Positions 49,818 through 57,647 of a stretch of 64,000 nucleotides of DNA are shown piece by piece; the stretch's first letter is position 1, and every line of letters starts with the position of its first letter. The DNA is taken from contig NZ_JANKBZ010000009.1 in assembly GCF_024623785.1 (NCBI RefSeq), forward strand, positions 124,001-188,000. The letters run 5' to 3'. The stretch is from Archangium lipolyticum (lineage in GTDB: Bacteria; Myxococcota; Myxococcia; Myxococcales; Myxococcaceae). The position numbers and the translations under genes are program-made. The notes under the pieces are model-generated. The model did not search any database and was not told the origin of the DNA. It saw only the letters and a list, made by a program, of their open reading frames with translations.

Positions 49818-50762
49818 TTACGGGAACGCCACGCCGTCGAGGAACTCGACCCTGGTGCCGCCTTCCTGGCCCCACAGCTTCAGGGTGAACGTGCCGCGCG
49901 CCTCGTTCTCCGTCGTCTCCAACTCCACCACGACGAGCAGCTTCCTCCCAGGGGGAGTCGTCTCCAGCGGCCAGAAGCTGAGGGGCTCCAACTCCACGTG
50001 ATTGGAGCCCGCCAGCACCGCACCGGCGGGCGTCCAGGCCCGTGTCCCCGTGTTCTCGACCTTCATCTTCACGGCCAGGCGCACCACCTTCTGCCCTCTC
50101 TCCGTGCGCGCGGTGAGGGAGCGGTAACTGCGCGCTGACAGGAGTTGGATCGTGTTGCCTGGTCGTGCGGTGACGGCGTCACTGATGTCCTTGTATGCAA
50201 CGCCCCCTTCGCCCATGAGCTCGTGGGCGATGAGACCCGTGAGCCCCACCTGCCCGGCGCACTCGGCCTGGATACGAGCTTTCTCCTCCCGGCATTGCCG
50301 CGCTTCGGCCCGCGCCTGCTGCTCACCCTGCCGATAGGACGCGAGCGTGCGCGATTGGCGAGTCACCTCCACCAGTTGTTCGGCCTGGGAGGGGTGCACC
50401 ACCAGCCAGAAGGTCGCGCTCGCGGGGGCCGCGCCGTCCTCGAAGTAGACTGTCACCGGCACACGGTCCCCATCGGTCAATGCTTCCGAGGGGATGAGCG
50501 TCAGGGACACCGTTCCCGCATCCACCACCTGGAAACGTTCCGGCCTGGCCAGTTCCACGCGCGCCACTCGCGAGTCGAAGACAAGGGTGGTGGATATCCC
50601 AGGGTGGATGCACACCTCTCCCTGATTGTTTGGGGCTTCCGCTGTCAGCCCCAGGTGGCGCGTGCCCATCTCGCAGACAGGGAGTGGCGACTGTGCGGCG
50701 GCATGGGTGGGGGCCGCGAGCAGAGCCCATCCCACGAGGGCGGTGGAAGGCAGTACCAACAC
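49818..50762 (-). CDS. DUF2381-family secreted protein
   Basis: A 314-residue protein starting at GTG 50762 with GGAGG about 10 bases upstream. Signal peptide ends near THAAAQS. The N-terminal part carries GEVCIHPGISTTLVFDSRVARVEL and LTLIPSEALTDGDRVPVTVYF; the middle is a coiled coil (ARAEARQCREEKARIQAEC); the C-terminal beta domain ends LKLWGQEGGTRVEFLDGVAFP. This order is typical of DUF2381 (a Myxococcus paralogous family). Such genes usually lie beside a Ser/Thr kinase gene, as here, but the biochemical role is unknown. Confidence 0.85.
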   Translation of the reverse strand: MLVLPSTALVGWALLAAPTHAAAQSPLPVCEMGTRHLGLTAEAPNNQGEVCIHPGISTTLVFDSRVARVELARPERFQVVDAGTVSLTLIPSEALTDGDRVPVTVYFEDGAAPASATFWLVVHPSQAEQLVEVTRQSRTLASYRQGEQQARAEARQCREEKARIQAECAGQVGLTGLIAHELMGEGGVAYKDISDAVTARPGNTIQLLSARSYRSLTARTERGQKVVRLAVKMKVENTGTRAWTPAGAVLAGSNHVELEPLSFWPLETTPPGRKLLVVVELETTENEARGTFTLKLWGQEGGTRVEFLDGVAFP

Positions 50763-50991
50763 GGAGCGAGGACCTCCAGAGCGAGCGGACGAAACTGGAA
50801 AAGTTGGCCTCTATCACACTTCCTGCCCGGTAGTGTATAGGGTGCACTTGTCGCTCGGTGCGCTCCGCGCGTGGGCGCACAATAGGAGGAGGACCTTCCG
50901 GTCGCGCGCCGCACGAACTGGTCCGACCATCGGACCAGTTTCTCCCAAGCGCGCCCGGGAGCTCCCCTGGACAGGACCTACCCCACCTGAC

Positions 50992-52773
50992 TCAGTCGAA
51001 GTGGTCCACCACCCGCACCTGTGCAACGGGGCTGACCAGCACATTTCCTGGTGGCTCGCTACCGGGCTTGAGGGCGAGGCCGACATTGTCACTCGTATCC
51101 AGCAGCTCCATGCACACCCGGTACGTCTCCCCGCTGGGCGTGTGGGCCGTGGTGAAGCGGCCGTACACGCGATTCTCCCCGAAGAAGAGCCGCCCGGAGA
51201 GTCGGGTGTTGGTCGGTAGAGCGATCTGTCCCTGGGCGTTTACCCAGTGGCCACCAACACGGACCGGCGTGTCTTCGCGCACGGGGACGGGCCTGCCCCG
51301 CACTTTGGACCAGTCGACCTCCGTTCTTTCTCCGATGTGCAGGCCCAGTATCTCGGTCATGATCTTCACGGCGCCCGCCGGGCACTCCTGGGGTAGAGGT
51401 TCCTGGCGCACCGGCGGCACCTGCTGCTGCGCGCTGAGACAGGCCTGCAGGGCGGCTCCAGCCAAACCCAGACATACGTTGCGCGCGGCGGTCCCCGCGC
51501 TGCTGGGCTGTGTGTCCCGCTGGGGGTCATTCGTCTTCTTTTGTTTCTTCTTCACGGGAGCTGTGTCCTTTCCGGACGCGGCGGCCGCGGGGAGTGGCTC
51601 CACCGGCGGCGGAGCCGCGGCCCGTGCAGATTCCGGCGGCGTCTCCGGGGGCGCCACTTCCTGGCCAGCACTGGCCTCTGGCGTTGGCTGCACGGCGGGG
51701 GACGTGACGGGTGAGGACCCGGTGGCCACCTCGCGCCCAGTCCTCCATTGTGCCGCGAGCCATGCACCGCCCAACACCAGCCCCAACCCCAATCCCACGC
51801 CCGCCCAGGTCGCTGCGTGTCGCGGCGTCATTCTCGCCCGCCTGTTGCCAGCCAACTCCGCCCTGCCGCTCAGTGGTACCTTCCAGGATGCGTCCGCTCG
51901 GGCCCTGAGCGTCTCCAATGCCGCGCACAGCGCCACGGCACCCGGGTAGCGCTCCTCGGGCGTTTTCGCCAGCAGCCGCAGGCACACCTCCTCCACCGCC
52001 AGGGGCACTCTCGGGTTGACGAGGTGCGGGGGCATGGGCGCCTGGTTCAGGACGGCCTCCACGTCCACGTTGCCGTGCTCACCCGGCAGGAAGGGGTCGC
52101 GCCCCGTCAGCAGCCGGTAGAAGACGACTCCCAGCGCGTACAGGTCATCTCCCACTCCGGCCCGGTAGTGCGCTCCCTGTACGCCCTTGTTCTCCCGGCC
52201 GAAGCGCCACGCCTCGGGGCTACGGTACCGGGGCGTACCCGGGGGAAACAGCCCCTCGGTAAGGGTGGGCGCCCCGTCGTAGTAGCCCACCCCGAAGTCC
52301 ACCAGCACCGCCTGCCCGTCACTGCGGCGCACCAGGATGTTGGCCTCCTTCACGTCCCGGTGCACCACTTGCGCCTCGTGTGCCACCGCCAGGGCGCGTG
52401 CCACCTCCATCACCCTGTCCACCACCTGGCTCGTGTCCACGTCGTGCTCGCGCGCCCAGACGTCCAGCCTCACTCCGTCCACCAGTTCCTGTTTCAGGTA
52501 GATGAAGCGAGGGTCCTGGGCGGGCCAGCGGCCCGCCTCCAGCACCCGCGCCAGGTTGGGGTGGCGCAGGTGCAGACGCGCTCCGATGAGGGCCTCGCGC
52601 CAGGCGCGTGTCTCGCCGTTCACCAGGGGCACCATCTTGAGGGCGGAGCGGTCCCCCTTGGGGCCTCGTGTCTGGTACACAGTGCCGAAGCCGCCCGCCC
52701 CGAGCACCGCTTCCACCACGTCCCCCCCGATGCGCGTGCCGGGTGGCAGTGGGGGCGTTTCGAGCGCACTCAT
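50992..52773 (-). CDS. Transmembrane Ser/Thr protein kinase paired with DUF2381
   Basis: A 593-residue kinase. The cytoplasmic kinase domain (~18-290) has the loop GAGGFGTVY, Lys46, HRDVKEAN (Asp140), DFGVGYYD (Asp159) and YRSPEAW. A transmembrane helix follows at ~322-342, then a Pro/Ala/Glu-rich linker and an extracytoplasmic domain (~440-593) with paired Cys and a WSKVRGRPVPV...RLFFGENRVYGRFTTAH region of unknown fold. It lies upstream of the DUF2381 gene on the same strand (229-base gap). The outer domain or the DUF2381 protein could be the sensor, which is inference. Targets unknown. Confidence 0.9.
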   Translation of the reverse strand: MSALETPPLPPGTRIGGDVVEAVLGAGGFGTVYQTRGPKGDRSALKMVPLVNGETRAWREALIGARLHLRHPNLARVLEAGRWPAQDPRFIYLKQELVDGVRLDVWAREHDVDTSQVVDRVMEVARALAVAHEAQVVHRDVKEANILVRRSDGQAVLVDFGVGYYDGAPTLTEGLFPPGTPRYRSPEAWRFGRENKGVQGAHYRAGVGDDLYALGVVFYRLLTGRDPFLPGEHGNVDVEAVLNQAPMPPHLVNPRVPLAVEEVCLRLLAKTPEERYPGAVALCAALETLRARADASWKVPLSGRAELAGNRRARMTPRHAATWAGVGLGLGLVLGGAWLAAQWRTGREVATGSSPVTSPAVQPTPEASAGQEVAPPETPPESARAAAPPPVEPLPAAAASGKDTAPVKKKQKKTNDPQRDTQPSSAGTAARNVCLGLAGAALQACLSAQQQVPPVRQEPLPQECPAGAVKIMTEILGLHIGERTEVDWSKVRGRPVPVREDTPVRVGGHWVNAQGQIALPTNTRLSGRLFFGENRVYGRFTTAHTPSGETYRVCMELLDTSDNVGLALKPGSEPPGNVLVSPVAQVRVVDHFD

Positions 52774-52894
52774 GGAGTCCTCGCGCCAGAGGTATCTGGA
52801 ACATGGGAATGGAGATGTGAAGTCATGGGGGGCCTACCTCCCAGGACCTCAACTTAGCAGGTTCTGCGCCGGAACCGCCTCTTCCAACGCGAAC

Positions 52895-53209
52895 TCAGGG
52901 CCGCTCTAGCGGGGTCTCCTGGACCGCGCACGTCACGGAGAGGGTGTGGGGCGTGTAGATGAGGAGCGTGCCCAGCGAGAGCAGCACGTCGATGGCGCTC
53001 ACGCGCAGCTCGGTGCGCACGGGCTGTGCGCAGTAGCGCGTGGTGTCGACGGTGCCCGTCCCGATGAAGCCATTGAGGTACGTGGGAACCCGCTCCTCAT
53101 AGGTGACGAGCTGATCCTCGGGAGGAGGGGGCCGCTGCTCGAAACGGAAGTGATAGCAGCCGGTGCTGCATCCCAGGACGAGCAGGGGCACGAGAACGGA
53201 GCGCATCAT
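52895..53209 (-). CDS. Bor/Iss-like small lipoprotein
   Basis: A 104-residue lipoprotein (lipobox STGC, then YHFRFEQRPPP). The C-terminal half has the Bor-type signature: an NGFIGTGTVDTTRYC segment followed by a hydrophobic SLGTLLIYTPHTLSVTC end. Bor and Iss are outer-membrane lipoproteins of lambdoid phages and E. coli linked to serum resistance. In myxobacteria the family is of unknown role. Two adjacent ATGs (53209 and 53206) are possible starts. Confidence 0.68.
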   Translation of the reverse strand: MMRSVLVPLLVLGCSTGCYHFRFEQRPPPPEDQLVTYEERVPTYLNGFIGTGTVDTTRYCAQPVRTELRVSAIDVLLSLGTLLIYTPHTLSVTCAVQETPLERP

Positions 53210-53298
53210 GTTTCCATGCTGGCCCCCTTTGCCGTGGCGAGGGAGCCACGGCGCGAGCCGTTGATGCCGGGCGAACACTCCCGCCTGGGTCTGTGAGA

Positions 53299-53748
53299 TC
53301 AGACCACGCCGAGGTACCCGAACTCCTGGCCGCGCTCGAATGCGTCGAGCAGTGCTCTTGGGAAGAAGCAGAGCTGGCGGAGCTCTTCCTCCTCGCGCCA
53401 TTCGACGCCCTCTTGATCCGGGTCTTGCTCCTGGCCCCGGATGTCCTTCGAGAGCGGCCGCTCCAGCGTGCACTCGAAGAACAGCTCCACCTGGTGGAAA
53501 TCAGGTGGCAGGGCCCGATCCTCGGGGCCCGCGATGCACTCGCGAACGAACCGGAGCGGCCCCACGCGGATGCTCGCCCCGGTCTCCTCCTCCACCTCAC
53601 GAACGAGCGCGGCTTCCATTCCCTCCCGATGCCGCTGCCCACCCCCGGGCAGCGCGTACCTGTCGCCCCTCTCGTCCCGGTAGCGGATGACGAGGAGCCG
53701 TCCTTCGTGACGGATGATGGCTCGCGCCGCCGTGCGGATGGTGGTCAT
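53299..53748 (-). CDS. NUDIX hydrolase
   Basis: A 149-residue cytoplasmic hydrolase of nucleoside-diphosphate-linked compounds. The full Nudix box is present at 36-58 (G36, E42, R50-E51, E54-E55, G57), so it should bind metal and be active. The fold begins AARAIIRHEGRLLVIRY. It starts 17 bases upstream of the gnd stop on the same strand and could be read from the same transcript. Substrate not decidable. Confidence 0.88.
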   Translation of the reverse strand: MTTIRTAARAIIRHEGRLLVIRYRDERGDRYALPGGGQRHREGMEAALVREVEEETGASIRVGPLRFVRECIAGPEDRALPPDFHQVELFFECTLERPLSKDIRGQEQDPDQEGVEWREEEELRQLCFFPRALLDAFERGQEFGYLGVV

Positions 53749-53764
53749 GGTGCTCCCGCGAGCC

Positions 53765-55201
53765 TCAGCTCCAGTCGGAGTGCACGAAGCCCGCCTCGGG
53801 CCTGTCCCGGCGCTGGTACGTGTGCGCGCCGAAGGCGTCTCGCTGCGCCTGCGTCAGGTTCTGCGGCAGCTCCGCGCTCCGGTAGCTGTCGAAGTACGCC
53901 AGGCTCGCGCTGAACACCGGCACCGCGATCCCCAGCCGCGTCGCCACTGCCACCGTGCGCCTCCATGCCGGCGCCATCTTCTCCAGCACCGGTGCCAGGC
54001 TGTCCGCCAGCATCAGATTGCTCAGGTCCGGCTTCTTCTCGAACGCCTCCCGCAGCGGCGTCAGCAGCTTCGCCCGGATGATGCACCCCGCTCGCCAGAT
54101 GCGCGCCATCTCCGCCAGCGACACGTTCCACTTGTACTCGTTCGACGCCGCTTGGATGAGCCTCAAGCCCTGCGCGTACGTCACCACCCTCGCCGCGTAC
54201 AGCGCGTCGTGCACCCACGCCGCCAGGTTCGCCTTCTCCTCCGCCGACAGGCTCTCTCCCGTGGGCCCGTGCAGGATGCGGCTCGCCGCCACGCGCTCGT
54301 CCTTCATCGACGAGAGGTTGCGCGCGTCCAGCGCCCCGGCGATCGACGGCACCGGCACCCCCAGGTCCAGTGACACCTGCACCGTCCACTTCCCCGTGCC
54401 CTTCTGGCCCGCCTTGTCCAACACCATGTCCACCAGCGGCTTGCCCGTCTCCCCGTCCTTCTTCCTCATCACCTTGACGGTGGTCTCCAGCAGGAAGGAC
54501 TCGGCGATGCCCTGGTTCCACTGCGCGAAGAGGTCCGCCAGCTGCTCCGCCGACAGCCCCAGCCCCCGCCTCAGCAGATCGTACGTCTCCGCCAGCAACT
54601 GCATGTCCGCGTACTCGATGCCGTTGTGCACCATCTTCACGAAGTGGCCCGCTCCGTCCGGCCCCACGTGCGTGACGCACACCCCCGCCTCGCTCCTCGC
54701 CGCGATCGCCTCCAGCACCGGCCTCACCAGCGCGTACGCCTCCGCGGGGCCTCCCGGCATGATCGACGGACCGTAGCGCGCTCCCTCCTCACCCCCCGAC
54801 ACCCCCACCCCCAGGAAGTGCAGCCCCTTCGCCTTCCACTCCGCCTCTCGCTTCCGCGTGTCCTGGAACCAGGAGTTCCCTCCGTCCAGCACCACGTCCC
54901 CAGGCTGCAGCAGCGGCTCCAGCTTCTCCAGCATCGAGTCCACCGCCGCCCCCGCCGTCACCATCAGCAGGATCCGCCTCGGGCGCTCCAGCGCCGCTAC
55001 GAACTCCTCCAGCCCCGCGTACCCCCGCAGGCTCTCCGGCGCTCCCTTCCGGCGCAGCTCCTCGAAGCGCTCCGGGTGACGGTCCCAGACGGCCACCCGG
55101 AATCCGTGGTCCGCCACGTTGAGCGCGAGGCTTTGTCCCATCACGCCCATCCCGGCTACGCCGAACTGCGCTCGCCCCTGTTGCGCCTGTCCTGTGGTCA
55201 T
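53765..55201 (-). CDS. gnd: 6-phosphogluconate dehydrogenase, decarboxylating
   Basis: A 478-residue NADP-dependent enzyme converting 6-phosphogluconate to ribulose 5-phosphate and CO2. ATG 55201 has AGGAG 8 bases upstream. N-terminal Rossmann motif GVAGMGVMGQSLALN, then DGGNSWFQDT, GVGVSGGEEGARYGPSIMPGG, the catalytic Lys in HFVKMVHNGIEYAD, and the helical C-terminal half to the tail HTYQRRDRPEAGFVHSDW. Length matches the long (480-residue) family form. It ends the zwf-pgl-gnd set. A 73-base gap with a hairpin repeat separates it from pgl. Confidence 0.95.
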   Translation of the reverse strand: MTTGQAQQGRAQFGVAGMGVMGQSLALNVADHGFRVAVWDRHPERFEELRRKGAPESLRGYAGLEEFVAALERPRRILLMVTAGAAVDSMLEKLEPLLQPGDVVLDGGNSWFQDTRKREAEWKAKGLHFLGVGVSGGEEGARYGPSIMPGGPAEAYALVRPVLEAIAARSEAGVCVTHVGPDGAGHFVKMVHNGIEYADMQLLAETYDLLRRGLGLSAEQLADLFAQWNQGIAESFLLETTVKVMRKKDGETGKPLVDMVLDKAGQKGTGKWTVQVSLDLGVPVPSIAGALDARNLSSMKDERVAASRILHGPTGESLSAEEKANLAAWVHDALYAARVVTYAQGLRLIQAASNEYKWNVSLAEMARIWRAGCIIRAKLLTPLREAFEKKPDLSNLMLADSLAPVLEKMAPAWRRTVAVATRLGIAVPVFSASLAYFDSYRSAELPQNLTQAQRDAFGAHTYQRRDRPEAGFVHSDWS

Positions 55202-55234
55202 CGTGTTGACTCCTGTGTGTCGGTTCCGGGGGCA

Positions 55235-55269
55235 GACCCTCACCCCAGCCCTCTCCCAGAGGGAGAGGG
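55235..55269. repeat. Dispersed hairpin repeat, copy 1
   Basis: A GACCCTCACCCC head followed by the palindrome CCCTCTCCC-AGA-GGGAGAGGG. A near-identical copy is at 61692-61727. It lies between pgl and gnd, where the hairpin could attenuate read-through. Confidence 0.75.
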
Positions 55270-55274
55270 AGCAT

Positions 55275-55940
55275 TCACTGGCCCGCGGCCGCCTTGTCCA
55301 TCATCCACTGCGTCCGCTCCACCTTCGCCGCCGGCAGGTCCTCCCCCGCCAACACCCGCCTCACCATCTCCTTCTTTCCCGCTCCGCTCACCAGCCCCAA
55401 CACCTTCCTCGCCGACTGGAGCACCGGCAGCGTCAGCGTCATCCTCCACGGCGGCGGTTTGGGTCCCACCACCGCCAGCACCCGCCGCTCCTTCTCCTGC
55501 AACGACGTGCCTCCCGGGAACAGTGACGCCGTGTGCCCGTCCTCCCCCATCCCCAGCACCACCACGTCCATCACCGGCGGCAACAGCTTCTCGTAGTCCC
55601 TCGCCGCCTCGTCCCGGTCCGCTCGCTCTCCCGGCATCCGGAAGATTTGATGCACCGGCACCCCCAACGGCTTGAAGAGTGCCTCCTCCGCCAGCAGGTA
55701 GTTGCTCTCCGGGTGGTCCGGCGGCACGAAGCGCTCGTCCACGAAGTAGAAGTCCACCAGCGCCCACGGCACGTCCCGCTTCGCCAGCTCCCGGTACACC
55801 GGCCCTGGTGTGCTCCCGCCCGACAGCGCCAGGCTCGCCCTCTGGCCTCCCGCCACGCACTCGTTCAGCGCCTGGGCCAGCCAGTCCGCCGCCTCGCCGA
55901 CCAGCTCCTCCTTGTCCACCACGATCGGCGCCGGCCTCAT
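55275..55940 (-). CDS. pgl: 6-phosphogluconolactonase
   Basis: A 221-residue cytoplasmic lactonase of the SOL/DevB type, hydrolysing 6-phosphogluconolactone. Motifs: LALSGGSTPGPVYREL, VDERFVPPDHPESNY and GMGEDGHTASLFPG. The ATG at 55940 overlaps the zwf stop by ATGA, so translation is coupled. The middle gene of zwf-pgl-gnd. Confidence 0.93.
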   Translation of the reverse strand: MRPAPIVVDKEELVGEAADWLAQALNECVAGGQRASLALSGGSTPGPVYRELAKRDVPWALVDFYFVDERFVPPDHPESNYLLAEEALFKPLGVPVHQIFRMPGERADRDEAARDYEKLLPPVMDVVVLGMGEDGHTASLFPGGTSLQEKERRVLAVVGPKPPPWRMTLTLPVLQSARKVLGLVSGAGKKEMVRRVLAGEDLPAAKVERTQWMMDKAAAGQ

Positions 55941-57478
55941 CCCTTCAGCTCCGTCCAGCGCCGCCCGTCGCGCGCCAGCAGCGCCGCTCCCGCATCCGGT
56001 CCCGCGCTCCCCTGCGCGTAGGTGTGCATCGGCCCTCCCTGGCCCGAGTCCAGTGACTCGATGATGGGGGTCACCCACGCCCACGCCTGCTCCACGCTGT
56101 CCTGCCGCGCGAAGAGCGTCGTGTTGCCCCTCATGCAGTCCAGGATCAGCCGCTCGTACGCCTCCGGCACCGGCTTGTTGAAGCTCTTCGAGTAGTCGAA
56201 GTCCATGGTCACCCCCGACAGGTTGATGTCCTCGCCGGGTACCTTCGACTCGAAGCTCAACCCGATGCCCTCGCGCGGCTGGATGCGCAGCGTGAGCACG
56301 TTGGGTTGCAGCCTCTGGCACGTGTCACTCGTGTTGAAGAGGCAGTGCGGCACCGACTTGTAGTGGATGGACACCTCCGTCGCCCGCTTGCTCAGCCCCT
56401 TGCCCGCCCTCACGTAGAAGGGCACTCCCTGCCACCTCCACGTGTCGATGTACGTCTTGAGTGCCACGTAGGTGGGCGTCTTCGAGTCCTTCGCCACGCC
56501 CTGCTCCTCGCGGTACCCTTCGTACTGCCCCTGCACCACGTATTTGGCGACCTCACCTCCCACCATGGGGCGCAGCGCTCGGAACACCTTGTTCTTCTCG
56601 TCCCGGATGTCCTCGGACGCGAACGACACCGGCGGCTCCATCGCGCACATGGCCAGCACCTGCAACAGGTGGTTCTGCACCATGTCCCGGATGACGCCCG
56701 TCTCGTCGTAGAAGCGTCCCCGCCCCTCCACTCCTATCTTCTCCGCCGCCGTGATCTCCACGTGGTCGATGTGCTGCCGGTTCCACAGCGGCTCGAAGAT
56801 GGCGTTGGCGAAGCGGAAGACGAGGATGTTCTGCACCGTCTCCTTCCCCAGGTAGTGGTCGATGCGGAAGATCTGCTTCTCGTCGATGACCGCCGTCAGC
56901 GCCCGGTTGAGCTCCTTCGCGCTGACGAGGTCCCTCCCGAAGGGCTTCTCGATGACCAGCCGCCGCCAGGGGCGCTTCACCGAGGCGTCCTCGCGGTACA
57001 GCAGCCCGGAGCTGGACAGGCCATCGAGCAGCGCGGGGAAGGTCGAGGCCGGGGTGGCCAGGTAGTAGAGCTGGTTGCCCTGCGTGCCGAAGCGCTCGGA
57101 GATGCCGTCCAGGTGCTCGCGCAGGCGGATGAAGGACTCCGCGTCGTAGCCGCCCGTCATCATCTCCAGCTTGCTGGCGAGCCGCTCCCAGGTGGCCTCG
57201 TCCAGCGGCTGGGTGCGGGCGAACTTCTTCAAGCCCTCCTTCACCTGCGCGCGGAACTGCTCCAGGTTGTGCTCGGAGCGGCTGAAGGCCACCACCGCGA
57301 AGTTGTCGGGCAGCATCCGCTGGCGGGCCAGCTCGAAGAGCGCCGGGAAGAGCTTGCGCTGTGCCAGGTCTCCCGTGGCTCCGAAGAGGACCATCGTGCA
57401 CGGGTCCGGTCTTCCCGCCCGTACCAGTGGGTCGCCCTCGCGAGGGTGGGTCTCGATGTGCAGGCCCTGCTCTTCCAT
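55937..57478 (-). CDS. zwf: Glucose-6-phosphate 1-dehydrogenase
   Basis: A 513-residue NADP-dependent enzyme, first step of the oxidative pentose phosphate pathway. NADP motif GATGDLAQRK (33-42), EKPFG (177-181), and the catalytic RIDHYLGKE (205-213) with His208 are intact. ATG 57478 has GGAGG 6 bases upstream. It heads the zwf-pgl-gnd operon, which supplies NADPH and ribulose 5-phosphate. Confidence 0.96.
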   Translation of the reverse strand: MEEQGLHIETHPREGDPLVRAGRPDPCTMVLFGATGDLAQRKLFPALFELARQRMLPDNFAVVAFSRSEHNLEQFRAQVKEGLKKFARTQPLDEATWERLASKLEMMTGGYDAESFIRLREHLDGISERFGTQGNQLYYLATPASTFPALLDGLSSSGLLYREDASVKRPWRRLVIEKPFGRDLVSAKELNRALTAVIDEKQIFRIDHYLGKETVQNILVFRFANAIFEPLWNRQHIDHVEITAAEKIGVEGRGRFYDETGVIRDMVQNHLLQVLAMCAMEPPVSFASEDIRDEKNKVFRALRPMVGGEVAKYVVQGQYEGYREEQGVAKDSKTPTYVALKTYIDTWRWQGVPFYVRAGKGLSKRATEVSIHYKSVPHCLFNTSDTCQRLQPNVLTLRIQPREGIGLSFESKVPGEDINLSGVTMDFDYSKSFNKPVPEAYERLILDCMRGNTTLFARQDSVEQAWAWVTPIIESLDSGQGGPMHTYAQGSAGPDAGAALLARDGRRWTELKG

Positions 57479-57647
57479 GTCGTCCTCCGGAACGGCGGAT
57501 GCGGGAGGAACATATGCGCTCGAGAGCTCGTGAGCGCATCAATACATCGTGACCCGCACCCGTCCCCGAGGCCGAGGGAGCCGTCCGGTGCGGGAAGGAG
57601 GCGCTGCAATCGTTGGCCGGATGACGGGCCGAGCCCGTGGGCCCTGC

